A stretch of 64,000 nt of DNA. It comes from Actinomycetes bacterium. GTDB taxonomy: Bacteria > Actinomycetota > Actinomycetes > Nanopelagicales > Nanopelagicaceae. The notes beneath the pieces are model-generated. The model did no database searches, was not told the DNA's origin, and was given only the letters and a program-made list of their open reading frames with translations. Shown here piece after piece: positions 1 to 8,684 of the stretch. Each line of letters opens with the position of its first letter. Position 1 is the stretch's first letter. A program made the position numbers and the translations under genes. Where the stretch lies: positions 1-64,000 of the forward strand of contig JANYCW010000046.1 in assembly GCA_025360085.1 (NCBI GenBank), read 5' to 3'.

Positions 1-1044
1 ATTACTAAAGGTAAAACGCTCTCCTCAGTGACTGCTGTACTGCGTGGATCAATGCGTGGCAAAGCAGTCCTGCTTCGGGCAGATATGGATGCACTGCCAA
101 TAACTGAAGATACTGGCCTAGATTTCTCCAGCACTATCGATGGCGTGATGCATGCATGTGGACATGATTTACATACTGCGATGTTGGTAGGCGCAGCAAA
201 ATTACTTTCTGCAAATCGCGACCAACTCGAAGGCGATGTTGTATTTATGTTTCAACCTGGCGAAGAGGGCTGGGATGGCGCCGGACATATGATTGCCGAA
301 GGTGTGTTAGATGCCGCCGGCACACGTGTTACCGCTGCATATGGGATCCATGTTTTTTCTTCCCATATCCCATCTGGAATATTTGCAACTAAACCCGGAC
401 CTATGATGGCTGCAGCCGATGAGCTATATGTGACTGTGCGAGGCGTGGGAGGTCATGCATCTGCTCCGCATGTTGCACGCGATCCAATCATTGTTGCAGC
501 GCAAATGGTTGGAGATCTACAGACACTTGTAACACGACGCTTTGATATTTTTGATCCAGTTGTGGTCACTGTTGGCTCGTTTCACGCCGGCACGAAGGCC
601 AATATCATTCCATCGGAGGCGGTATTTGAAGCAACCATCCGAACTTTTTCGGTTGCAACCCGTGAACGCATTCTCCGTGAATCAGTGCATCTCTGCGAAA
701 AAATTGCTGCCGCTTATGGACTAGAGGCGCAGGCCGTGGTCATCGAAGGGTATCCGCCTACAGTTAATAATGAGGGCCATGCGAATTTTGTGGCCGAAAC
801 GGCAACAGATGTATTTGGCGCTGAAAAATTTTTATCCATGCGCTCTCCCATCGCCGGCGCAGAGGATTTTTCTCGGGTACTAGAGCAAGTACCGGGAAGT
901 TATATGTTCCTCGGGGCAAGTACTTCTCCCGACTACATGGGTATGGCTGATAATCACAGCACATTTGCTCAGTTTGACGATAATGTCTTACACCTAGGGG
1001 CACGGATGCATGCCGAACTTGCTATTAGAGCGTTGCGTCGATAG
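1..1044 (+). CDS. M20-family amidohydrolase, 5' end outside window
   Basis: The reading frame is already open at base 1, so the N-terminus is missing; the GTG at 28 is internal. The protein matches the M20D group (N-acyl amino acid, hippurate or IAA-amino acid hydrolases). It shows the RADMDALP strand, the metal-binding HACGHDLHTA motif, the FQPGEEG motif carrying the catalytic glutamate, and a GGHASAPH dimerisation-domain motif. These enzymes are cytosolic and use two metal ions to cleave an acyl group from an amino acid. The substrate cannot be told from sequence. It is followed after about 50 bases by the proline catabolism gene, which fits a role in amino-acid use. Confidence 0.88.
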   Translation: MTKGKTLSSVTAVLRGSMRGKAVLLRADMDALPITEDTGLDFSSTIDGVMHACGHDLHTAMLVGAAKLLSANRDQLEGDVVFMFQPGEEGWDGAGHMIAEGVLDAAGTRVTAAYGIHVFSSHIPSGIFATKPGPMMAAADELYVTVRGVGGHASAPHVARDPIIVAAQMVGDLQTLVTRRFDIFDPVVVTVGSFHAGTKANIIPSEAVFEATIRTFSVATRERILRESVHLCEKIAAAYGLEAQAVVIEGYPPTVNNEGHANFVAETATDVFGAEKFLSMRSPIAGAEDFSRVLEQVPGSYMFLGASTSPDYMGMADNHSTFAQFDDNVLHLGARMHAELAIRALRR

Positions 1045-1077
1045 ACGTTACCGCATATTCCATTAATGCGCGCAAAA

Positions 1078-1092
1078 ACTATCTAAGATAGT
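1078..1092 (+). promoter_or_regulatory. 7-bp inverted repeat overlapping the putA -10 region
   Basis: ACTATCT-A-AGATAGT is a perfect 7-bp inverted repeat around one base. The hexamer TAAGAT (1084-1089) inside it is a good -10 element, with 7 bases to the GTG at 1097. A repressor bound here would cover the promoter. The operator role is inference; the symmetry is seen directly. Confidence 0.4.
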
Positions 1093-1096
1093 GAGC

Positions 1097-4000
1097 GTGG
1101 TATTTCAACCGCTAGCAACACGAAGTGACGTTGATGATGTGGCATCACGCTCTATTGTTCTGGTTAACTCACTGTTAGTTGAAGCGAGCATTAATCGCGT
1201 TCGAAGCGATGAGTTAAATCGAAAGAGATTTGCACGATTGCTTGAAGATTCGTCGGCGGTTGAACTAACAATGGCTCTAACCGATGAGGTAATGCGTATA
1301 AGTTCTTTGCATCAAGCAGCTCGTATATTTCGTCGCCGCGCAAAGTCTGCAAAGCTCTCTGGATTAGGTCTCTTTGATTTCCTTGGCATTAATTGTGCCA
1401 GCCTAGCTTCATTTATTGTGCCAACTGTGGTGATGCGAATCGTTCATGCACGGATTCGAAAGGCCGCAGATGGAATTATTTTGTCTGCAGAGAATGTGCA
1501 TTTGCGCAGGCATATTCAAAAGCGAACTATTCAAGGTGTGAGCTCTAATATCAATCTCTTGGGCGAGGCCGTACTCGGTAATCTAGAGGCCAGCAAAAGA
1601 TTAAACTCCATTATTGAACTCGTACGACGGCCCGAAATTGACTTTATCTCAGTAAAAATCTCCTCGATTGTCAGTCAAATAGTCTCAATAGATGATGATG
1701 GATCCGTAGATCGAGCGATCCGCCAACTGCGTTTACTCTATCGCCAAGCCCGAGAAAACAATGTATTCGTGACTTTGGATATGGAGGAGTTTCGAGATTT
1801 GAGAATTACTGTCGATGCGTTTAAAAAAGTATTGTCTGAGAGAGAATTTGAAACTCTAGAGGCTGGAATTGTTTTACAGGCATATTTACCCGAGTCACAT
1901 GCAGCTTTTGCCGAACTTTTGGAGTGGGCCAACAGGCGACATGAAAGAAGTGGCGCGAGAATAAAGATTAGGCTCGTAAAGGGTGCAAATTTGGCGATGG
2001 AAAAGGCCGAGGCCGAAATTCATTCTTGGACGCCGGCGCCGTATCCAACTAAGGCCGATGTAGATGCAAGCTATGCCCGATTAATCGATGCCGCTCTTCG
2101 ACCAGAGACCACCCAGTCTGTGCGCATAGGAGTAGCAAGTCATAATTTGTTTGCTGTGGCTTGGGCGATAGAGGTCGCATGCGCGCGCGGAGTGCAAGGA
2201 GCGTTAGATATTGAGATGTTAGAGGGAATGGCTAATGCTGAAGCTTTGGCGATTGTTAAAAAAACTGGAAGAGTCATTCTTTATACACCCGTGACGAGGT
2301 ATGAGGAGTTTCCTGCCGCCGTGGCTTATTTAGTGCGGCGCCTAGATGAGAATACTTCATCGGAAAACTACCTTCGAGCATCTTTCGATATTGAAAATAG
2401 TCACGTGAAATTTGCCGAGCAACAAAAGCGTTTTCTGATTTCATTAAAGGATCGGCATCTCATTTCAACACAATCACGGCGCCATAATGCGATGCTGATC
2501 AATGAACATGAGGCCTATATGGAGGGGGTCTTTTGTAATCAAAGCGATAGTGACCCAACGGAACCCACGCTGGCAGGCAGATTGAGTAAGGCTCTTACAT
2601 CCGAGTATGCAGTGCTAGATGTACACATACCGTTGGTGATTGGTGGAGAGGAGATATTCTCACAAGAGATCGAAGTAGGAATTGATCCAAACAACAATGG
2701 CGCCGCGTGGTATCGATACTGCGTTGCACAACAGATGCAGATCGATAGCGCTGTGAATATGGCACGCGGGGCTGCATCTGATTGGGATTCGATGGGCGCA
2801 TTAGCGCGTGGTGCAATTTTGGAAAAGGCAGCGCAGATTATGCAGGCCGATCGAGTGGAAACAATCGCAGTGATGTCGCGTGATTGTGGCAAAGTTTTTT
2901 CAGAGGCAGATCCTGAGATCAGTGAGGCGATTGATTTCGCGCGTTATTACGCACTCTCTGCTCGCGAAAAGGAGCACGGATCTACTGCGTTAGGAGTTGT
3001 TCTTGTCGCTCCTCCTTGGAATTTTCCTTACGCAATTGCGGCAGGGGGAATTTTTGCCGCCCTTGCTAGCGGCAACACTGTGATTCTTAAACCAGCGCCA
3101 GAGAGTGTTGCAACTGCGTGGCATCTTGTTCAACAAATCTGGGAAGCTGGAGTTTCGAAAAGCGTTCTTCAATTTCTTCCAACGCGAGATGATGAAGATG
3201 GCAGATCACTCATAACGCATTCAGGTATCGATGTGACGATTTTGACCGGTAGTTTTGAAACTGCATTGATGTTTACTTCGTGGCGACCAGACATGCAGTT
3301 GATGGCTGAAACAAGTGGCAAAAATTCGATTCTTATCTCAGACAAGGCCGATATTGACGTCGCCGTTAAAGATTTAATTCAATCCGCTTTTGGTCATGCT
3401 GGTCAAAAATGTAGTGCAGCGAGTGTGGCCATTGTCGTCTCTGACGTTATGGAGAATCCAAGTTTTCTACAACAGTTAAAAGATGCAGTTGAAAGTTTAG
3501 AGGTTGGCTCAAGCGCAAGGTTTGAGACAAGTATTGGTCCGATTATTCATCCACCAGAGGGCCAGCTCTTACATGCATTGACGATTCTAGAAGTTGGGGA
3601 GAGTTGGCTCGTTCAACCTCGCCAGTTAGATGCGAAAGGCTATATATGGTCACCTGGAGTAAAACTGGGGGTTAAAGCCGAATCGTGGAGCCATCACCAT
3701 GAATGGTTTGGTCCAGTATTGGCAATAATGACGGCGCCTGATTTTGAAACTGCCTTAGCTTGGCAAAATGCGGGAGAGTTTGGTTTAACTTCTGGAATCC
3801 ATTCATTAGATGTCAAAGAGTGTGAGACATGGATTGATCACATTCAATCGGGAAATCTCTATGTTAATCGAGGAATCACAGGGGCCATCGTTGAGCGTCA
3901 ACCCTTTGGCGGCTGGAAGAAAAGTAGCGTCGGGGCAACATCAAAGGCTGGTGGTCCCAACTATCTAAATAATCTACGCAACTGGCAACCAATGTTTTCG

Positions 4001-4432
4001 ATCGATGAAAGTCTACATAGTTCAAAGAAATGGTGGGATGAAGTTGGTTGCCAGGCAATCGATAGAGCGGGATTACACGTTGAACGAAACTATCAACGAT
4101 ATCGGCCATATCTTAAAGGCATTGAAATTTGCGTCGATGAAGACAGGCATGAAGATATCTTTGACTACATCAACTGGGTGAGCGAATTAGTCGGCACTCA
4201 CATTCGATGGAATTTCACTGGAGATAGATTCTCGGATTGCGCAAAAGTGCGCTGGCTCTCACGCCGTGAACCGCCCACGGCCGAACTTCTTGCCCGTGGA
4301 ATATCAATCGACCGGCGCCCAATAGCGGCCCGGGGCGATATTGAATGCCCGCGCTGGCTTTTAGAACAAAGTGTCGCCATTACAAACCATCGATATGGAA
4401 ACATCGGCGCAGGCCCTAGGCCGCAGCTCTAA
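1097..4432 (+). CDS. putA: Bifunctional proline dehydrogenase / delta-1-pyrroline-5-carboxylate dehydrogenase
   Basis: This enzyme oxidises proline to glutamate in two steps, using FAD and then NAD. The N-terminal half holds the proline dehydrogenase barrel, with RLVKGA, ASHNLFAVAWA and IEMLEGMA motifs at roughly residues 290-390. The C-terminal half is an aldehyde dehydrogenase with APPWNFPYAIA, the general-base Glu (about residue 738, AETSGKNS) and the nucleophile Cys (about residue 772, GQKCSAAS). There is no N-terminal ribbon-helix-helix repressor domain, unlike enterobacterial PutA, and about 120 extra residues follow the dehydrogenase domain. GTG at 1097 was preferred to GTG at 1091 because a -10 hexamer ends 7 bases before it. 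The encoded length is 1111 residues. Confidence 0.93.
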   Translation: MVFQPLATRSDVDDVASRSIVLVNSLLVEASINRVRSDELNRKRFARLLEDSSAVELTMALTDEVMRISSLHQAARIFRRRAKSAKLSGLGLFDFLGINCASLASFIVPTVVMRIVHARIRKAADGIILSAENVHLRRHIQKRTIQGVSSNINLLGEAVLGNLEASKRLNSIIELVRRPEIDFISVKISSIVSQIVSIDDDGSVDRAIRQLRLLYRQARENNVFVTLDMEEFRDLRITVDAFKKVLSEREFETLEAGIVLQAYLPESHAAFAELLEWANRRHERSGARIKIRLVKGANLAMEKAEAEIHSWTPAPYPTKADVDASYARLIDAALRPETTQSVRIGVASHNLFAVAWAIEVACARGVQGALDIEMLEGMANAEALAIVKKTGRVILYTPVTRYEEFPAAVAYLVRRLDENTSSENYLRASFDIENSHVKFAEQQKRFLISLKDRHLISTQSRRHNAMLINEHEAYMEGVFCNQSDSDPTEPTLAGRLSKALTSEYAVLDVHIPLVIGGEEIFSQEIEVGIDPNNNGAAWYRYCVAQQMQIDSAVNMARGAASDWDSMGALARGAILEKAAQIMQADRVETIAVMSRDCGKVFSEADPEISEAIDFARYYALSAREKEHGSTALGVVLVAPPWNFPYAIAAGGIFAALASGNTVILKPAPESVATAWHLVQQIWEAGVSKSVLQFLPTRDDEDGRSLITHSGIDVTILTGSFETALMFTSWRPDMQLMAETSGKNSILISDKADIDVAVKDLIQSAFGHAGQKCSAASVAIVVSDVMENPSFLQQLKDAVESLEVGSSARFETSIGPIIHPPEGQLLHALTILEVGESWLVQPRQLDAKGYIWSPGVKLGVKAESWSHHHEWFGPVLAIMTAPDFETALAWQNAGEFGLTSGIHSLDVKECETWIDHIQSGNLYVNRGITGAIVERQPFGGWKKSSVGATSKAGGPNYLNNLRNWQPMFSIDESLHSSKKWWDEVGCQAIDRAGLHVERNYQRYRPYLKGIEICVDEDRHEDIFDYINWVSELVGTHIRWNFTGDRFSDCAKVRWLSRREPPTAELLARGISIDRRPIAARGDIECPRWLLEQSVAITNHRYGNIGAGPRPQL

Positions 4433-4448
4433 ACAATGTGAGAAAAAT

Positions 4449-4498
4449 TCCCTTCCCATTTGGGTCAAATGTGCTTCAAAGGGAGTAGAGTTTTTCTT
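4449..4498 (+). terminator. Likely putA terminator
   Basis: TCCCTT (4449-4454) pairs with AAGGGA (4479-4484). Inside it a small CCCA/TGGG stem can form, and TTTTTCTT follows at 4491. It lies just after the putA stop, which suits an intrinsic terminator. The stem is weak and the T-run is 6 bases away from it. Confidence 0.35.
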
Positions 4499-4499
4499 A

Positions 4500-4572
4500 G
4501 TGAGGGGGATGGTAACCTTTTTGGCACGACGAATTATCAACTGCCAAATCCACATACTGACCTCCCTCTCAC
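4500..4572 (+). ncRNA. Nested stem-loop of unknown type
   Basis: A 10-bp outer stem (4500-4509 with 4563-4572, one G-U pair) encloses a perfect 6-bp stem, TTGGCA (4521-4526) with TGCCAA (4542-4547). It could be a leader structure for the downstream gene or a small RNA. I do not recognise it as a known family. Existence of the pairing is seen; function is not known. Confidence 0.3.
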
Positions 4573-4764
4573 CTTAAAAGCTCACAAGATGCCAGGCAGC
4601 GCCTCTCTTATCTACAACGAAAACACGAGCGCAGCAATACATATCACCTCGATAGGCAACTCTGCATCCTCAACAGGTGTAAGGAGGAGTTTGAAGGTTA
4701 AGAAAATTACACGGGTGCAGGTGGAAGCGGTCGAGATCCTGAAAATTTAGATAGAGTGAGCACC

Positions 4765-5121
4765 ATGGCTAATGACATTTTTTCAACTCTTCGCACCTAT
4801 TTAGGCAAGGTCACCGATGGCGACAAAAGTGCAGCGCAAGTTGCCACTGCAGTCAATCAATGGATGCGTGAGGGTGGAGAGGCCCTTAAAGTTAAAATTG
4901 AGGACGAGGTCGAACGCACTGTCTCTAAGATGGGATTTGTTAAACGAGGTGAGTTTGAAGCCCTTAAAGAAGAGGTAGCAAGGCTAAAAATTGAGCCAAA
5001 AGCCCCCGCAACTAAGAAGGCTGCAACGAAAAAAGCTGCACCTAAGAAGGCCAGTGCCAAATCGGCAACGAGCAAAAAGGCCAGTGTTAAGAAGAGTGCA
5101 AGCAAAAGAGCTAGTACATGA
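4765..5121 (+). CDS. Small protein with coiled-coil body and histone-H1-like basic tail
   Basis: The first 75 residues are predicted helical and charged, ending in a heptad-like stretch (VKRGEFEALKEEVARLK). The last 40 residues are almost only Lys, Ala, Ser and Thr in repeated TKKAA / SKKAS units, like the tails of actinobacterial HupB or eukaryotic H1. Such tails bind DNA or polyphosphate non-specifically. The body resembles short phasin-like or BMFP-type coiled coils, but I cannot assign a family. GTG 4756 is an in-frame alternative to ATG 4765. It overlaps the next small gene by 4 bases and heads the tlyA-nadK-recN cluster. Confidence 0.7.
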   Translation: MANDIFSTLRTYLGKVTDGDKSAAQVATAVNQWMREGGEALKVKIEDEVERTVSKMGFVKRGEFEALKEEVARLKIEPKAPATKKAATKKAAPKKASAKSATSKKASVKKSASKRAST

Positions 5122-5282
5122 TGGATAGCGCGCAAGGGGTTATGAGCGGAGAGAGCTTGGTGGAGCAGGTTCGAGTTGAGCTTGTTGAGATTGATTCGAT
5201 GAACATTAACGATCATGCACAGCGATTTGAAGAACTGCATGAGCGACTCACGCAGGCGCTCTCGTCCATAGACGGCCTGTAA
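5118..5282 (+). CDS. 54-residue conserved hypothetical protein upstream of tlyA
   Basis: A short frame starts at ATG 5118 in an ATGA overlap with the preceding stop and ends at TAA 5280-5282. The product is acidic and helical, with a RVELVEIDSMNINDHAQRFE stretch. A similarly small gene (Rv1693 in Mycobacterium tuberculosis) lies in the same place directly before tlyA, which supports it as a real gene. Its function is unknown. A second ATG at 5121 is equally possible as the start. The 16-base gap to tlyA suggests cotranscription. Confidence 0.72.
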   Translation: MMDSAQGVMSGESLVEQVRVELVEIDSMNINDHAQRFEELHERLTQALSSIDGL

Positions 5283-5298
5283 TAGGTCTTTTATTGCT

Positions 5299-6087
5299 AT
5301 GAAGATTCGACTTGACGCCGAACTGGTACGCCGCGAACTATCGAGATCGCGCGATGCGGCGGCAGATCTCATTGAATCGCGTTCGGTGTTAGTCAATGGC
5401 ATCCCTGCGACAAAACCTGCAACGATGGTTGATGCCGAAACATCCATTAAATTAATGGGCAAACGAGATGATTTCGTATCTCGCGGTGGCCACAAATTAG
5501 CAGGAGCCCTAGATGCATTTTCCGGAGTCGTTGTTGAAGGTCGACGATGTTTAGATGCAGGAGCATCCACTGGTGGCTTTACCGATGTATTACTTCGCCG
5601 AAAAGCCGCGCATGTGGTGGCAGTTGATGTTGGTTATGGCCAATTAGCATGGGCGCTTCGACAGGATACGCGGGTCAGCGTTCTGGATCGAACAAATATC
5701 CGACACTTAACCGGTGAGATTATTGGAGAGCCCATTGATGTAGTGGTTGCAGATTTAAGTTTTATTTCACTCACCTTAGTTTTGCCGGCTTTGGCGGCGG
5801 TATCCAAGCCCGACGCGGATTTCGTTGTGATGGTCAAGCCACAGTTTGAAGTAGGACGCGAAAGATTAGGCGCTGGAGGAGTCGTTCGCGATGTGGCACT
5901 TCGAAAGAGCGCGGTCATTGACGTTGCAGGTTCGGCATATGACGTGGGCCTTGGAACGATGGGGGTCGTTGCTAGCCCTTTGCCTGGGCCTGCTGGAAAC
6001 GTTGAGTATTTTCTCTGGTTGCGTCGAGGCGCACCAGCTTTAGATCATGCGGCCTTAGATATAGCCATTGCAAGCGGACCACAATGA
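5299..6087 (+). CDS. tlyA: 16S/23S rRNA (cytidine-2'-O)-methyltransferase TlyA
   Basis: TlyA methylates ribose 2'-OH groups of cytidines in 16S and 23S rRNA; in mycobacteria loss of these marks gives capreomycin resistance. Residues 1-60 form an S4 RNA-binding domain (RLDAELVRRELSRSRD, ESRSVLVNG). The remainder is an FtsJ/RrmJ-type SAM domain with SRGGHKL, the LDAGASTGGFTDVL binding loop, VVADLSFISL and MVKPQFE, giving the K-D-K type catalytic set. The length of 262 residues is usual. The stop overlaps nadK by 4 bases. Confidence 0.95.
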   Translation: MKIRLDAELVRRELSRSRDAAADLIESRSVLVNGIPATKPATMVDAETSIKLMGKRDDFVSRGGHKLAGALDAFSGVVVEGRRCLDAGASTGGFTDVLLRRKAAHVVAVDVGYGQLAWALRQDTRVSVLDRTNIRHLTGEIIGEPIDVVVADLSFISLTLVLPALAAVSKPDADFVVMVKPQFEVGRERLGAGGVVRDVALRKSAVIDVAGSAYDVGLGTMGVVASPLPGPAGNVEYFLWLRRGAPALDHAALDIAIASGPQ

Positions 6088-6938
6088 AACGTAATTTATT
6101 GTTGGTCTGTAACCCATCGCGCGTTGAGGCCGTTGAAACGGCGACGCAATTAGCCGCCGATTTTGCACAAGCCGGCTTTGACGTATTTACGATCTCCGAT
6201 GTTGCTATAGCAGGTGTTACTCACTCAACTTTAGATGCGCTGCCAGAGCTAGAAGTAGGAGTCGTGCTCGGGGGAGATGGCACAATGCTTCGAGCAGCCG
6301 AAGTAACCAGAAAACATCACATTCCATTGCTGGGCGTGAATCTTGGCCATGTTGGATTTCTTGCCGAGGTAGAAAAGGCCGCGCTTGCGGCGATTATTAA
6401 GGCGATTACTGAAAAAACCTATGTCCTTGATACTCGCATGACATTGAAGTATTCGGTTTTTCGTGATGGCAAGGAAGTTGCCGATGGTTGGGCGCTCAAT
6501 GAAGTTACTGTCGAGCGAGAGCATGCAACGATGGTTGAGCTCTTTTTAGAAATTGACGGTCGACCAATCTCTAAATGGGGCTGCGACGGTCTCATTTGTT
6601 CCACACCAACCGGCTCCACCGCCTATGCCTTTTCAGCTGGCGGCCCTGTTGTTTGGCCCGAAGTAGATGCCCTGGTGGTTTTGCCTATATCGGCGCACGC
6701 GCTTTTTTCTAGAACTCTCGTTATTTCTACACAATCACAAATCGTGGTTCGGATAGATTCAAGCCAAGCCGTACTTTCGGCCGATTCATTGCGCAATTTA
6801 AATCTTCAGCAAGGCGACCGAGTGCATATATCTAAAGACTCGGGAGTTGTTCAGTTGGCACATTTGACGAACACACTCTTTAGCGATCGATTGGTGGCCA
6901 AATTCAAACTCCCCGTTGAAGGCTGGCGCGGTGAGTGA
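6084..6938 (+). CDS. nadK: NAD kinase
   Basis: This enzyme phosphorylates NAD to NADP with ATP or polyphosphate in the cytosol. It shows the GGDGT motif near residues 62-66 (VVLGGDGTMLRAAE), LGVNLGHVGFLAE, NEVTVER and the C-terminal DGLICSTPTGSTAY motif, all diagnostic for NadK. The length of 284 residues is normal. Translation is probably coupled to tlyA upstream (ATGA overlap) and to recN downstream (GTGAGTGA overlap). The tlyA-nadK-recN order is the standard actinobacterial arrangement. Confidence 0.96.
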   Translation: MKRNLLLVCNPSRVEAVETATQLAADFAQAGFDVFTISDVAIAGVTHSTLDALPELEVGVVLGGDGTMLRAAEVTRKHHIPLLGVNLGHVGFLAEVEKAALAAIIKAITEKTYVLDTRMTLKYSVFRDGKEVADGWALNEVTVEREHATMVELFLEIDGRPISKWGCDGLICSTPTGSTAYAFSAGGPVVWPEVDALVVLPISAHALFSRTLVISTQSQIVVRIDSSQAVLSADSLRNLNLQQGDRVHISKDSGVVQLAHLTNTLFSDRLVAKFKLPVEGWRGE

Positions 6939-8649
6939 GCGCAGCGTTCTTGAAGTGATAACGATTCGCTCCATTGGTGTCATCGAAGAAGCTACTCTTG
7001 AATTTTCACCCGGCCTAACCGTTCTCACCGGTGAAACCGGTGCGGGAAAAACAATGATTTTGACGGCATTAAACCTCATTCTTGGTGGCAAAAGTGATAG
7101 CACGTTGATTAGAAAAGGTAGCGAGAGGTTAGTGGCAAGTGCTCGTTTTTCGATTCCATCACATCACAGCGCTGATTTTGATAACTGCGGTGTACTTGTC
7201 GAAGATAATGCGCTCATCATCACTCGAAACGTCACCAGTGATGGTAAGAGTAAAGCAACGAGCAATGGAATATCGGTAGCGACAAGTACATTGTCGGCAA
7301 TAAGTGAGCTATTAATAGAAGTTCACGCACAAGCTGCGAACCTAAGTATCGGTAAATCCTCTAAACAACGCAAGTTATTAGATAGATATGCAGGTAGCGA
7401 ATTCGATAAGGCATTGGATTTCTACTCCACAACCCTGCATGAGTATCACGCTTTGAAAACGAGAATCTCAACGTTTCGCAAAAGTTTTGATCAAAAGGAG
7501 CAAGAGTTAACGCACCTGCGTGAATTCGTGAGAATAAGTACAAAGTTGAAATTAAAACGCGGCGAGTACGTGGAAATTATCGGACAGATAGAGCGATTAT
7601 CCAATGTCGAAGAGTTACGAATAGCGGGTGCAACGGCGTTAACGACCCTTGATGATGACGAGTCGGGTGCACTTGCATTAATTGCGAATTCGCGGCGAGC
7701 TTTAGAGGCGGCACGTTCAAAAGATCCCGCGTTAGATGCTGTATATACCGTATTGAGTGAGAGTTTTTTTCTCATAGATGACTCCCGCAGCGCGCTACGT
7801 GCATACCTAGACTCACTTGAGGCCGATCCGATTGCACTAGATCAACTCAATGCAAGAAAGTCTGAGATACACCTGCTCGTTAAGAGATATGGCGGGACAG
7901 GTGCTCTGGATTTTGAAGCCGACGAATTAGTTGCGCGCTTTGAATCATCTTCAGATGCGCTATCTGATTTAGAGGCAGGCGATGGTCGTCTCCAAGAGAT
8001 GGAGGAAGCGTTAGCAAAAGTTAAGAAAACTCTTATAGATGCCGCGAAAACCATTACCGATATACGTGTTAGAACTGCACGTTCATTAGGCGATGGCGTT
8101 ACACAGGAGATTGCAAACCTGTCCATGCTGCACACTTCGTTTCATGTCGATGTTGAATCGGCTAATTATTTATCACCGAAAGACTCTGATTTCACACCCT
8201 CTGGCTGCGACGTTATTGTGATGACTATTTCAACCCATAAAGATGGCCCCCGTGTTTTACTTTCAAAGGGAGCAAGTGGCGGCGAAATGTCTCGGGTGAT
8301 GTTGGCCCTTGAAGTAGTTATTGCCGCAACACATCCGGTCGGGACCTATATCTTTGACGAGGTCGACGCCGGAGTAGGGGGAAAGGCGGCAATTGAAGTG
8401 GGTCGACGCCTTTATTCACTTTCACAGCACGCACAAGTAATTGTCGTTACTCATCTGCCACAGGTTGCAGCATGGGCCAACTCCCATTTCGTGGTGACGA
8501 AAGATATGAATGGTTCAGTAAGTCAAAGCGATGTTCGAAAAGTTGAGGGCGATGATCGTGTTGAAGAGATTGCACGGATGTTGGCAGGTCTTGAGAACTC
8601 GATGAGTGCGCGTGAACACGCCGCCGAGCTGCTTTTATTGAAGGGGTAA
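6931..8649 (+). CDS. recN: DNA repair protein RecN
   Basis: RecN is an SMC-like ATPase that acts at DNA double-strand breaks. The head domain is split: Walker A ([10 protein letters not shown]) lies near residue 35, and the signature ([13 protein letters not shown]) and Walker B ([14 protein letters not shown]) lie near residues 450-490, with a long coiled coil between. GTG 6931 was chosen over TTG 6916 because it sits in a GTGAGTGA overlap with the nadK stop and gives the usual N-terminus. The encoded length is 572 residues. SteA/SteB-type genes, which follow recN in mycobacteria, are absent here. Confidence 0.95.
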   Translation: MSERSVLEVITIRSIGVIEEATLEFSPGLTVLTGETGAGKTMILTALNLILGGKSDSTLIRKGSERLVASARFSIPSHHSADFDNCGVLVEDNALIITRNVTSDGKSKATSNGISVATSTLSAISELLIEVHAQAANLSIGKSSKQRKLLDRYAGSEFDKALDFYSTTLHEYHALKTRISTFRKSFDQKEQELTHLREFVRISTKLKLKRGEYVEIIGQIERLSNVEELRIAGATALTTLDDDESGALALIANSRRALEAARSKDPALDAVYTVLSESFFLIDDSRSALRAYLDSLEADPIALDQLNARKSEIHLLVKRYGGTGALDFEADELVARFESSSDALSDLEAGDGRLQEMEEALAKVKKTLIDAAKTITDIRVRTARSLGDGVTQEIANLSMLHTSFHVDVESANYLSPKDSDFTPSGCDVIVMTISTHKDGPRVLLSKGASGGEMSRVMLALEVVIAATHPVGTYIFDEVDAGVGGKAAIEVGRRLYSLSQHAQVIVVTHLPQVAAWANSHFVVTKDMNGSVSQSDVRKVEGDDRVEEIARMLAGLENSMSAREHAAELLLLKG

Positions 8650-8670
8650 TACAGAGGGCTCCACAAGTGA

Positions 8671-8676
8671 TAGGTT
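8671..8676 (+). promoter_or_regulatory. Possible -10 element for pyrG
   Basis: TAGGTT lies 8 bases before the ATG at 8685, slightly longer than the 6-7 bases at other unit-heading genes of the window. It could give a nearly leaderless pyrG transcript. Confidence 0.3.
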
Positions 8677-8684
8677 CGACTCCC

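Larger units (their letters stand above)
4433..4755. other. Gene-free stretch after putA with stem-loops and a possible leader peptide
   Basis: No convincing long gene was found in these 323 bases. The stretch holds a terminator-like hairpin (4449-4498) and a larger nested stem (4500-4572). It also has a good Shine-Dalgarno match AAGGAGG (4681-4687), followed 3 bases later by TTG (4691) opening a 19-codon frame to a TAG at 4748. That frame could be a leader peptide of the next gene, but the spacing is short and the start weak. A 96-codon frame over 4460-4750 has no recognisable family and unconvincing composition. Confidence 0.5.

Noticed and set aside
4461..4492. Weak similarity to the conserved SRP RNA hairpin (GGTCA ... 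AAGGGAGTAGAG).
   Set aside because: The GGAA-type tetraloop and the paired long stem of SRP RNA are absent.
4460..4750. A 96-codon open frame in the gap after putA.
   Set aside because: No family, odd composition, and it crosses the hairpins. Only its last 19 codons have a ribosome binding site.
4857..5570. A 237-codon open frame on the minus strand across the tlyA start.
   Set aside because: It is antisense to three plus-strand genes with clear homology or synteny.
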